A DNA stretch of 64,000 bases. Source: Erpobdella octoculata. Lineage: Eukaryota; Annelida; Clitellata; Hirudinida; Erpobdellidae. Of this stretch, positions 21,655 to 48,864 are shown piece after piece. Within the stretch, counting starts at the first letter, position 1. Each line of letters opens with the position of its first letter. Where the stretch lies: NCBI GenBank assembly GCA_963978895.1, contig OZ022242.1:29757306-29821305 (forward strand), in the 5' to 3' direction. Position numbers and translations under genes: made by a program. The notes under the pieces were generated by a model, which worked only from the letters and a program-made list of their open reading frames with translations, had not been told where the DNA came from and did not search any database.

Positions 21655-22440
21655 AACAAGTAAATTAAAAACGAATTTTTAAAACCAATGCTCTTATATG
21701 TAATTAAAACACAAATTTTGCAATCAATTTTTTCTTATATTACTCTTTTATTTTATGTTAAAGTCGAAATATCTTAATTATATCGAAATATCGAAATTAA
21801 TTAAAATTATCTAAATTAATTGACTTATTGTAAAACTAATAATTGAATATTGCATTGTCTTCTATTTTAAGCATGTATGCAAAATTTGAAAAAATCTATC
21901 ATCAGGAAGTGACTCAAAAATTTATTGCAAGATTTGAAACAGACAGAGAAACAAACAGACAGACAGAGAAACAGAGACGACGAGTTAATAAAAACATTGG
22001 TAATAATAATAAAAATATCATCAAAAAGCATAAAATTTAAATATCTCAACTATTTTCATGAAAATTTCGTACACGCTTGAGAATCGCGGTCAGTGAGTGT
22101 GGTTCGTGTTAACTTGGTAAAATAGTCTGCCAGTCGGTTAGCGTTTTGTGGTCAAGAAAACCCTCAAGAAAACCCTCAAGAAAACCCTCAAGAAAACCCT
22201 CAAGAAAACCCTCAAGAAAACCCTCAAGAAACCCCTCGATAAAATCCTCAAGAAAATTAACTAAATTAATTGACTTATTGTAAAACTAATAATTGAATAT
22301 TGCATTGTCTTCTATCTTGAGCATGTATGCAAAATTTGAAAAAAATCTACCATCAGGAAGTGACTCAAAAATTGATTGCAAGATTTGAAACAGACAGAGA
22401 AACAGACAGAGAAACAGAGCCGACGAGTTAATAAAAGCAT
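21655..22440 (+). repeat. insertion with 190-bp direct duplication and 12-bp array
   Basis: About 190 bases starting CTAAATTAATTGACTTATTG (21813) are repeated at 22260-22446. Between them lies an array of AAGAAAACCCTC (about 8 copies, 22153-22255). Absent from arm B, so it entered after the inverted duplication. Confidence 0.75.
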
Positions 22441-22587
22441 TGGTAAAAACCGCGTAGTTCTGCAAATTATTCATAAAAAATTATTATTATAAAAAAACCG
22501 CTGTGGTCCTGCAAAATAATCATTAAAAAAATTATTACAAAAATGACCGCCAACATACATTTCATCGATGTCGGCTCAGTAGCAATT

Positions 22588-24036
22588 AACATAACATAAC
22601 ATAACATAACTTTATTATAGTGAATAAGGAATCAAAAATGACTGTATAATATTCACTACTTTTTTAAAAACTAAAAGTTACATAACGAAAGTTTCGATTT
22701 GAATTCATTCAAAGTCTGAGCATTTGCAACATCTTCTTTTAGTTTGTTCCACTCGTTGATGATTCTTGCGCTGAAAAACGTCCGCTTCAAAGGTCCTGTC
22801 CTGTCTTTGTAAAGCTTCATCGGATGACCTCTTGTATTTCTGTTGGAAACTCTAGTAAAGAACTTGTCTGGATCAAGATTAAGACCATTATTCAATATAT
22901 TATATACTAGTATTAAGTCTCCTCTTATTCTCCTTCTCTCAAGGGTCGTCAGCCTACACCTCAACAATCTCTCTTCATAGCTTAAACCATGCATTCCATT
23001 AATTATTTTCGTAGCTCTCCTCTGTACCCTTTCTAGAATATTAATGTCTTGTTTAAGTGAAGGACTCCACACCTGCACACAATATTCCAAATGCGGTCTT
23101 ACTAGTGTTTTATATAGTTTTAGAATTAAGTCCTTGTCTCTGCTCACCATAGTTCTTTTAATTATGCCTAGCACCTGATTCCCTCTATTGGCTGCGTTAG
23201 CACATTGTATTGATGGTTTGGCACTATTATGCACCAGAATACCCAAGTCTCTTTCTTCCGTTGTTTCTTTCAATGTTGTGCCGTTCATCTCATACCTACA
23301 TTTTTGATTTCGCTTGCCCATATGCATGACAGAGCACTTTTCTACATTAAATAACATCTGCCAGTCCTGTGACCATTTATATAATTTTTTCAAGTCATCT
23401 CTGAGCACTTCAGCATCCTCCTCAGTCTTTATTGCTCTGCACAGCTTCGTGTCATCAGCAAACTTATAAATTCTTGACTTAATCCCATCGTCTAAGTCGT
23501 TGATGTAAACTAAGAATAAGGTTGGTCCCAAAACTGATCCTTGTGGAACACCACTTGTGACACTAATCCATTTTGATTTCATCCCATTTATTGCAATTCT
23601 TTGTCTTCTATCAAGCAACCAACCTCCTATCCATTCTAATAGCTTTCCTTCTATGCCTATTGCCTCAAGTTTCTTACGCAGTCTCTGATGAGGCACTTTG
23701 TCAAAAGCTTTGGCAAAGTCTAAATAAACTACATCAACTGATGGTACTGCATCCAAAAAATCATAAGTATCTTCAAAAACTTCTAATAAATTAGTCAAAC
23801 ATGATTTATTGTTCATAAACCCATGCTGACTATCTCTTATTATCTTATGCTCTTCCATATGTCTCATCATATCATCCTTGATAATTCTTTCCATAACTTT
23901 GCAGATAATGCAGGTCAGGCTGACAGGTCTATAGTTACTTGCTTCACTTCTATTGCCCTTTTTAAATAGTGGAACAACAATTGGATCCCTCCAGTCCTGT
24001 GGTATTTCACCTGTTTGCATTGACTTATTCATTACC
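22588..24036 (-). mobile_element. CR1-like LINE, 5'-truncated, intact reading frame
   Basis: A 453-codon open frame on the minus strand (24032-22671) encodes reverse transcriptase: NYRPVSLTCIICKVMERII, VVYLDFAKAFDKVPH (motif A), TSGVPQGSVLGPTLF (motif B), YKFADDTKLC (motif C with FADD in place of YADD), PHLEYCVQVWSP and the C-terminal FFSARIINEWNKL. No stops interrupt it. The 3' end is a short tandem tail, (GTTAT)n on the minus strand (22588-22610), typical of CR1/L2 3' microsatellites. The endonuclease is missing. The insertion split the sequence AGCAATT...ACCGATTATT that arm B retains uninterrupted. Confidence 0.93.
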
Positions 24037-24570
24037 GATTATTTCCACGGCAAACTGCCGGGGCCATAGCAGCGACCGATATAAACCGATAAAGAAATGG
24101 AAAGATTTCAAATTTAATACAGCATTTGGCAATAATAATAATTTAAAGATGGGCTGATTTTGAAATTTGTTCACAGCTAGCTTAAAATTTTTACTGCAAC
24201 ATTTGACAATATATTATTTGTTTGATTAGCTAAAAATTCTATGAAAAATTCCAATTTAAAAACGAGTTTACTGTATTGTACAAGTATCTTATATTTGTTT
24301 GATTTGCCAGAAAAGCTATAAAAAATTCCAATTTCAAAACTTGTTTAATGTATTCTACAAGTATCTACAAAAAATTGAATAAAGTCAGAAAAAAGCTCAA
24401 CATCTTTAAAATCTACAGAGAAAAAAATATAAAATATTTAGATTAAATTTACATCTATCTATGAAAAAATCAACACAAAGTCTAAGATTCTTAGACTATA
24501 AGTACATCTTTTTATAACAAAAAAGTTATAACAATTTTAAACTTTAAATTATGAGTACATGTACTTAAAA

Positions 24571-24964
24571 AAAAACAAAATCAACATCAAAAAGCTGTTG
24601 TATGTATCAAAGCCTAAAATCTTAAGATTGTATATACATCTGCTCAAAATTAAATTCTATTTTAAATAATCCTAAACTTTCTTTTCTCAGTCTATCAAAT
24701 AATAAAACTAAAAAATCAGAGATCTTTCAGATCAACAAAAAGCCTAGAAAAAACAGCAACACAAATTTAGAAGGAAATGCTGAATTAATTTCTGCAAGAC
24801 CTTTTTCTGATCACACTTATTCAAATAATGAAATGGTTTCATTGCTGAATTTTGAACAAATACTTTGCTTTGATTTTTTAAGTAGATGTGCATATTTTAT
24901 AAAGATTTTAGACAATTTTTCACTTTTTGTATAGATATACATATATTCTAAAGATTTTATTCTT
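24571..24964 (+). other. spacer of the giant inverted repeat, with an open exon-like stretch
   Basis: Single-copy centre of the palindrome. After TTTTCTCAG (acceptor-like, ending 24690) one frame stays open for 80 codons to TAG at 24932-24934 (IFQINKKPRKNSNTNLEGNA...). There is no ATG at the start and no recognised domain. It could be a stray exon of the PHD-family gene or chance. Confidence 0.35.
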
Positions 24965-25480
24965 TGCTTTGAATTTTTTAAGTAGATGTACTCATAATTT
25001 AAATTTGTTAAATAGTTTAATTTTTTTAAATAGTCTAATTTTTTTTGTTTTGTTATAAAAAGTGTACTTTTAGTCTAAGAAACTTAGACTTTGTTTTGAT
25101 TTTTCCATATATAGATGTACATTTAAATTTAATCTAAATATTTTATACTTTTTTTCTCTGTAGATTTTAAAGATTTGTTCTGACTTTTTTCAGTATTCTG
25201 CAGATACTTGTACAATACATTAAACAAGTTTTGAAATTGGAATTTTTTATAGCTCTGGCAAATCAAACAGATATTGCCAAATGTTGCAGTACACATTTTA
25301 AGCCCATATTTTAATTATTATTATTATTATTGCCAAATGCTGTATTAAATTTAAAATTTTCCCATTTCTTTATCGGTTTATATTTATATTGGTAAGTTAT
25401 TGCCGATTAATATAAATAATGAATATTCATGAAACCAAAAAGACTCTAAATCATTCTTTGGTCTGGTTCCTAGCCTGCCT

Positions 25481-25525
25481 CACTGATCTCTATAATTGAT
25501 CTCTATAATATTATAGAGATCAGTG
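25481..25525. mobile_element. 45-bp end-to-end derivative of the CACTGATCTCTATAAT hAT family
   Basis: Consists of CACTGATCTCTATAAT, a short repeat of it, and the inverted ATTATAGAGATCAGTG. Flanks GCCTGCCT (25473-25480) and GGCTGCCT (25526-25533) look like an 8-bp TSD with one mismatch. These are the same termini as the element at 4265-5761. Confidence 0.7.
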
Positions 25526-25665
25526 GGCTGCCTAGCTACAAGCCATCTTAAACGACAGGCTTGCCGATATACCTATTCTATATATATGGTATAACCATGG
25601 TATAACCCCCTCCACTATCTTATATCATCGGACATTGGCGAAACCTCGTTTTGCAGTCCATCCCA

Positions 25666-25793
<128 letters not shown>

Positions 25794-25794
25794 T

Positions 25795-26040
25795 AGTTGC
25801 TATTGCCCCGGCGGTTTGCCGTGGAAATAATCGGTAAAATTGCTACTGAGCCGGCGGCTGTACCGCCGGTGAAATTGCTACTGAGCCGGCATTCTCGCCG
25901 GTGAAATAATAGGTAAAATTGCTACTGAGCCGGCAGTACCGCCGGTGAAAAAATCGGTAAAAAAAATTGCTAATGTGCCGGCAGTACCGCCGTGCCGCCG
26001 TGGCAATAATCGGTAAAATTGCTATTGTGCCGGCATGAAA
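25795..26040. repeat. GCCGGCGG / AATCGGTAAAATTGCTA tandem repeat
   Basis: About five imperfect units of 45-50 bases, each with GTGAAATAATCGGTAAAATT and GCTACTGAGCCGGC. A second short array (28500-28600) lies just upstream of the transporter gene, and one unit is at 24037-24085 (inverted). Confidence 0.75.
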
Positions 26041-26517
26041 TGTATGTTGGCGGTCATTTTTGTAATAATTTTTTTTCTGATTATTTTGCAGGACCACGGC
26101 GTTTTTTTTATAAAAATAATTTTTTATGAATAATTTGCAGAACTACGCCGGTTTTTTTTTAAATTATTTTCTAATGAATATTTTTTAGGACAACCAAAAT
26201 CAGCGACTAGGACTAGAATAACTTATGAGAACAGGCTTCTCCAATAGAGAGATGTTAAGAAGTTAGAGATAGAGTGGTATGCAAGAAAATAAAGGTGAAC
26301 CAACTACGCCACTTGCTAGGAAAATAGAAGCTTTAGTGAGGTTGCGACGACGCTTCTGGAATAGTATAAGTTTTTTTGGGTCATTAACTAGCGCCTGCAA
26401 ATATCTGTTTGCCCTTCCCCGTTACGCTTTCGGGATTGAAAAAACTGCTTTGGTGATTTCGTCGCTGTCATCGTGACGTAACTGTACATCGACCAGTCAT
26501 TAAGGTATGCTCGTGCT

Positions 26518-27611
26518 CAGTGGCGTCGCCAGCTTTTTAATCCAGGGGGAGCAGCAATGTAGCAAATTAAAAATAAGCAATCAATGTACCAGATTTCGGG
26601 AAAATTTTAGACAATACCCGTGTAATCGGTTACAAAATTATTTAGAATTTCTGTGATTAATTGATTTACACAGTGATACAGTAGAATATATGTTTTTAAG
26701 TGTTCACAGTGTTTTGAATTAATGAATCTTGAATTTATTTCTATTTAATAATCAAATAATTACACATCACATATTGATTGATTATTGATTGTTGATATTA
26801 CTATGATGATTGGTGATATTGATATAACGTTACTAGCCTGCTACTAGTCTGTTGATTTTTGAACTGTTCACTGACACTGACACACTGTTGTACTAACTTG
26901 AACAATGTCAATGAAAACAAAACATTGAAAATTAAATCAAACGAATACGTCGATTTTCAGCGTGCGCGAATCTGTCAACGATATTGTCCAGTGATGCCTG
27001 TTTCAGAACATCCCGTTCTACACTGCACAATACTAAATACTGAAGACGATCTTGCGCCATGGTTGAACGCAGTTTATTTTTGATTAAAGCCAGCTTACTA
27101 AAAACACGTTCGGATCCAGCACTTGTTACAGGAACTGCGATCAAAATGGAATACAAACGTCGAAGTTCTTCCATGCATGGCGGACAAGCTTTAGCACGAT
27201 CCTGCAAAGAGGTGGCAGTTAGCCATGCTGATGTTTTACGGACTAAGTCATACTGTGCTACAACTACATCCGCATCAATTAGGTCTGGATACAAATTCGT
27301 CACATGAGCATGCAATTGATCTTTGTCAGCATCTGACTGCATAAGACCACCAACTAACAGATACAACTCACTTGCATCATCCATGAAGCGAGATTTCAGT
27401 TCATTTAAACTTATGTCAACAATTTCCAACACCTGTCGCTTCAATTCATCCAGTGCGGATAAACTGACTTCATGTTCACCGCTATCGATACGACGGGATA
27501 CTTTGCGTCTTCTGTGGTCTTTTGGTTCGGTTGAGATGTCGTTCGCCACAGCTAATTTAATTTTTCATGGGGAGCACGTGCTCCAAGTGCTCCCATGTGG
27601 CGACGCCACTG
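26518..27611 (-). mobile_element. hAT element in arm B with transposase C-terminus, 8-bp TSD
   Basis: 14-bp perfect TIRs CAGTGGCGTCGCCA at 26518 and inverted at 27598-27611. TSD is CTCGTGCT at 26510-26517 and 27612-27619. Arm A keeps the empty site at about 19350-19365 (inverted, CTGTAGCACGAGCATAC). A 205-codon minus-strand frame (27549-26932) is the hAT C-terminal region, with the dimerisation motif SAGSERVFSKLALIKNKLRS and QDRLQYLVLCSVERD. The BED finger and most of the RNase-H-like core are gone, so the element is an internally deleted, presumably non-autonomous copy. Confidence 0.93.
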
Positions 27612-28499
27612 CTCGTGCTACAGGTTTAGACAATTTTTTTTCATTATAGTGTAAATAAATTTAACAAGAATAGAAAAATTACAACTAATTGTATGAGTAC
27701 ACTTTTTATTACTAGTCTGGCACAAAACCAGTTGATATGAAACAAGTAAAGAAAAAAACGAGTTTTTCAAAAGAAACTTCTATTTCAAGTAAACTTGATT
27801 TGCAAATCCAAAAGACAAACAGAAAAGTTTGTAACAACAACAATAATAATAATAATAAAACAAATCAAAACATTTTGTAACTGCCACGACAGTGGGTGCA
27901 AAAAAAGCCCTGCTAGTTCGTGTTTTATTAATTTTCTGGCAAAAAAATGCACCCACTGCAGGAAGCAGTCACACATAATCGTGTCCCCTATGTTTGCATC
28001 TCTTCAACACGTTCTCCTACAGGTGTAGTTTGGATGCTCCTTCTTCGTTTTTTACTGTAAAAATTGAATACATTAAAAATTAGTTTTCTGTTGTTTACTT
28101 GTAACACAATTTTAAAGTTATTTTAACTTACTCAATTCTAAAACTGTGGTCCACGCATCCGCAGCAAACAGGCCTTTGAACAATGGAAGATGTTCAGACA
28201 CTTCCGGCTCTGTTATGGCTGTGGAGACATCTACAAACGGACTCACGCTTTCAACGAGGCATCCCTCCTTCACCACCCTTTGTGCGTCACCTAGGCTGCA
28301 ATCTTCCCGCCATTCTCCGGAGGCGTAATAATATAATATAGAGATCAGTGGTAAGCCCCCGAAATTATGAAATCGAGAATCAAAAGATAAAAATAAACTA
28401 TGCAGGCATTCTGCCTGAAGACGACACATTATTTTGTTAATTATAAATATTTGATTAAATAAAGATTATTTTATTAATTATTTAATAATTTATTTGCTG

Positions 28500-28600
28500 C
28501 TATTGCACCGGCGGTGACCGATTATTTCCCCGGCAATCCCGCCGGTGAAATAATCGGTAAAATTGCTACTGCGCCGGCATTGCCGTGGTAATAGTTATAA
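28500..28600. repeat. GCCGGCGG repeat, short array upstream of the transporter
   Basis: CACCGGCGGTGACCGATTATT...GCCGGTGAAATAATCGGTAAAATTGCTACTGCGCCGGC. About 150-250 bases upstream of the transporter ATG, so it may lie in or beside its promoter. Confidence 0.7.
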
Positions 28601-28752
28601 CGTATATATAGAATTCTATATTCTATATATATGATCCCACTCACCTCCTAAAACGTGGTGAGCGAAAATAAGCTTGCGCGGCTCAGCGTTTTCGTCTTTC
28701 TTCAATCCGTCGTTATTACTATAACTTCTGTGTAAATAACTAAAAAGACATA
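28601..28752 (+). promoter_or_regulatory. probable promoter and 5' UTR of the SLC5 gene
   Basis: A TATA-like stretch (CGTATATATAG, 28601-28611) lies about 145 bases before the ATG at 28753. The start codon context is ACATAATGT. Start site and UTR introns cannot be fixed from sequence. Confidence 0.35.
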
Positions 28753-45376
<16,624 letters not shown>

Positions 45377-45933
45377 CTTTTTTTTATGTTTGCCAACCTT
45401 TCGATAGAGTTATTTGATTATCGCAGTGTTCCTTTGTTATTTTGATGAATTTTGTTTTTCTCTATATGATCGCACAATTCAGGTTAATAGCTTTATTTAA
45501 ATTTCACGGTTTTTGTATAAATCAACATTGCATTTAGGATCTTTGATGTAGTTATTTTTCAAAAATATAAATCAACAAAGCATTCATGGTTTTTGATGTA
45601 GTTATCTTTCAAAAATATAAATCAACCATGCATCTAAGGTCTTTATTTTCAAGAATAGTATAACTATTTCCTCAACAATAACTAGTTTTATTACTACATA
45701 TGCAGGGCTGAACAAAATAGAAAATAAAACAATAATCACAGAATTGTAAAATCTCATTGCTGAAAGATCAGTTTTGAGTCTGACCAGCGCTTGAGTTTGT
45801 GCTAAAAAACCTGAATTTATGTGACATATGCCTTCTTTAACAAGTTGGAGTTTAACAACAACAAAAAACTAAAAAAAAACAATTTTAATGGGTAATCCAG
45901 TACAACTAAGATCCTTCTAATGGCAACTTGCCA
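45377..45933. other. convergent 3' region between transporter and caspase
   Basis: 557 bases between the two stop codons. Candidate poly(A) signals are AATAAA on + at 45723-45728 and AATAAA on - at 45692-45687. If both are used, the two 3' UTRs would overlap. A 65-base motif CAAAAATATAAATCAAC... is partly repeated at 45500-45640. Confidence 0.4.
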
Positions 45934-48769
45934 TCATTCCGTGGTTATTCCCGGGAAGAAGAAAAGATCTTTTTTAGTGAAGTAGCACTCGTAACAAGCG
46001 ACTTGTTTTTTATTGTTTGACAATTTGTCGTTTGTGCTCGATGTTTTCTTGTTTAATTCACCATTAACCTTGTCGATATGAATTATCAAACATGTTTCAT
46101 CAATTCACAAATATATATATATATATATATATATTTTCACCATTAGATTCTACATTAAGATAAATAAATTTCATTAAATAATAATTATTTTTCACTACAT
46201 AATGAATATCTGTAACCATATAAATAATGTTTGTTCATATGATCAATGAATTTAATCTGCAATTTGAAATAAAAAAAAGTATCATTTTATAGTCCAATAA
46301 TTTGATACAAAATTTTACACTAATTTCTCAGCTAAGCAGCGGTGATGGATCCAGGCAATTTTTTTTAGCAAAATTTAATTTAAAATATTCTAAAACTATA
46401 TATACTAAATTTTAATCAAAATCAGATTGAACTAAATTTAGTCCCGAATAATGGCATAGCGGGCATGAATAACAGCGCAAGCTGAAATGCATGGCATACC
46501 ATGGCTTTAGTGAAACATATGATGCACTTTAACCTGATTATCTCTTCCTGTCTCTCTTTTTATCGTCTCTCTTTCTCCTCGCTCTCTCGTCTTTTTTTAC
46601 TTTTATTTATTCTGTTGACGATCATTCAAATAGCCTCTTCTTGGGAGCACCATTGATTTCCATATAAAGTATACTCAACATTAACATCTTACATGGATTT
46701 TCTTATTATTTCGAGTACTTTTGTTTTTGGACTTGCAACATGAATTACAAGTACAAAGTAGTTCTTTTTCTGAACATAAGTAGTGCCTTAAAAAAATTAT
46801 GATAAAAGATAGTAGCTTACCATGTTCATTAAGGAACACAGTCCAGTGTTGTAGGCATACTGAGAAAATATTTGACACAATATGTTTATATACCACGAGC
46901 CATAATCTGGGTTTCTAAAAGACCTGAAACCTGTTGAACACCACATGTCAATTTAAAATCAATTTTTAATAAAACAGCATTAAGTATAAAATTAAACATC
47001 AATTAAATTGTATTACAGTAAGCTTTAGTTAATCTGCATGGTTATTAGTCTGAATTAGGTGACCATTAAAAAAAACATTTCCTATATCAGTGTGGTCGTT
47101 CATGAACAATGCCTAAAGTATTGTTCACACGGGTTGACATCTACAAAAAAACAGTTGAATTTCTTTTTTCCTTGCTTAGAGATACTGAGCTGGAATCGTG
47201 AGTGTGTGTGTGCTGGGTGTTCTTGCTTTCCAGAATATCTTTGTAATAAGTGTTAAACGGTTTTACACGGTAAAAGTCGGTTATAGTACCTCTGATTAAT
47301 AAAACAATTTCCAAATGCTTTCATAACAGGGGGTGGGTCTCCAATCAATTTCAAAACCTTAATTTTGCTATTGTTAAAGACAACTGAAACGACAGTAATC
47401 ACTGACTGAAGAAAAGAAGAAAATGGAATTGGTTTTGAATAAAATTTTTAAATGACGGTTAGTGGCGACCTGGCAATCATTGCCACAGAAGAAGTATGCT
47501 ACAGACCAGATAAATCTTGAGAAAAAGTATGCAAAGACAAAAAACAATGAAAATTAATTATACTAGATAAATCTTGAGAAAAAGTATGCAAAGACAAAAA
47601 ACAATGAAAATTAATTATACTAGAAGTTTTCAAGATCATATGATAACAGTTTTTACCATACGAAGCTGCATTTATGGTTGTCTCAGTTGGCGTAAAATTG
47701 ATAAAAAAAACTCCTTTTTTGTCCCAAAAAATAGTAGTCATAACTTTTTGAGCAGATGCATCATTTTAAACTTTCTTTTTTTTTTAAAGTGTGAATGTCT
47801 CCACTCCAGTGATTGATTTTTGGATTCAGATATGGAATGGTAAGCCCACGTCTCCTCATCGCCAGTTACTACGGAGTCTAAAATAGCCTCTCCGTTGTCG
47901 GCATATCGGGCTAAAAATTCTTGAGATGCTTCAATGTGTTGACGTTTATGGTACTCGATCAACATTTTTGGCACCCACCAAGCACAAAGTTTATGATAGC
48001 CCATTTCATTTAAAAACCGTTGAATCGAGCTTTTTTGCTAACTCAAATTTTTGATCAAGATCTCGTTGATCGTCACGAAAGTCTTCCACTTCTCGAGTCC
48101 TCGTGAATTTGCGTTCGACCTCCGAAAAATTCTTTACACCACTTTCTCACATTTTTTGCAGACATCCAATCCATACCATATGTCTCATAAAATTTCCGAT
48201 GTATGGATATTGGAGTTTCACCCTTTGAATGCAAAAATACGAATAACAGGGCAGAGTTTGTGTTGAACACAAACGGGAAGAGAGGTGGCCGACGTAGAAG
48301 GGTCCATCCTAAAGGCGTTTCATATGCAAACTAAACATCAGATTAGGTTGAGCCAACTTTTCTTTAAAAAAGAAGAAGTTTCGCAATATGATGGTGTTAC
48401 CAACATTTAGAAAAAATATTTATTTTCTGAGCTAGGAGCATGGAGACCTTACTTTTAGGACACGCCTCTTACTTGCTATGTGCTGAGAAATCACTTCAGA
48501 TAAAGAAAATAGTAATTTGATTAGGTCAGATTAAATAGAATCCAAAATTACCATAAATTATAGAAAAAACAATATTTAAATGTCAATTTACTTAAATAAA
48601 AATAGAATGAGGAAAAAATACTTTTTTGTGTTGAATAAGCTATAAAGAAGTCTTTGTAAGTTGTATGTTCATAATACACTGCAGCATCAGCCTCATCGAA
48701 TACGTCTGAAATTTTTTTTAAATTATTAAAGTATTTCTTCACCATGTAATGGTTATAATTTAAACAAAA

Positions 48770-48864
<95 letters not shown>

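Larger units (their letters stand above)
18496..24570 (+). repeat. giant inverted repeat, arm A
   Basis: Blocks 18496-18760, 18967-19556, 21481-21650, 22445-22590, 24037-24090 and 24090-24570 match arm B (24965-28278) in inverted order. Extra material in arm A is a hAT element (19557-21480), a duplicated-segment insertion (about 21655-22440) and a LINE (22588-24036). Arm spacer is about 24571-24964. Confidence 0.85.

Noticed and set aside
22153..22255. Regular AAGAAAACCCTC units suggesting a CRISPR-like array
   Set aside because: Units are contiguous with no unique spacers, in a eukaryotic context. A simple minisatellite.
27059..27649. + strand open frames across 27059-27649
   Set aside because: Antisense shadows of the hAT transposase C-terminus.
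47059..47256. 65-codon + strand frame ending CAGCSCFPEYLCNKC
   Set aside because: Cys spacing fits no finger family I recognise. It lies antisense in a caspase intron with no second exon.
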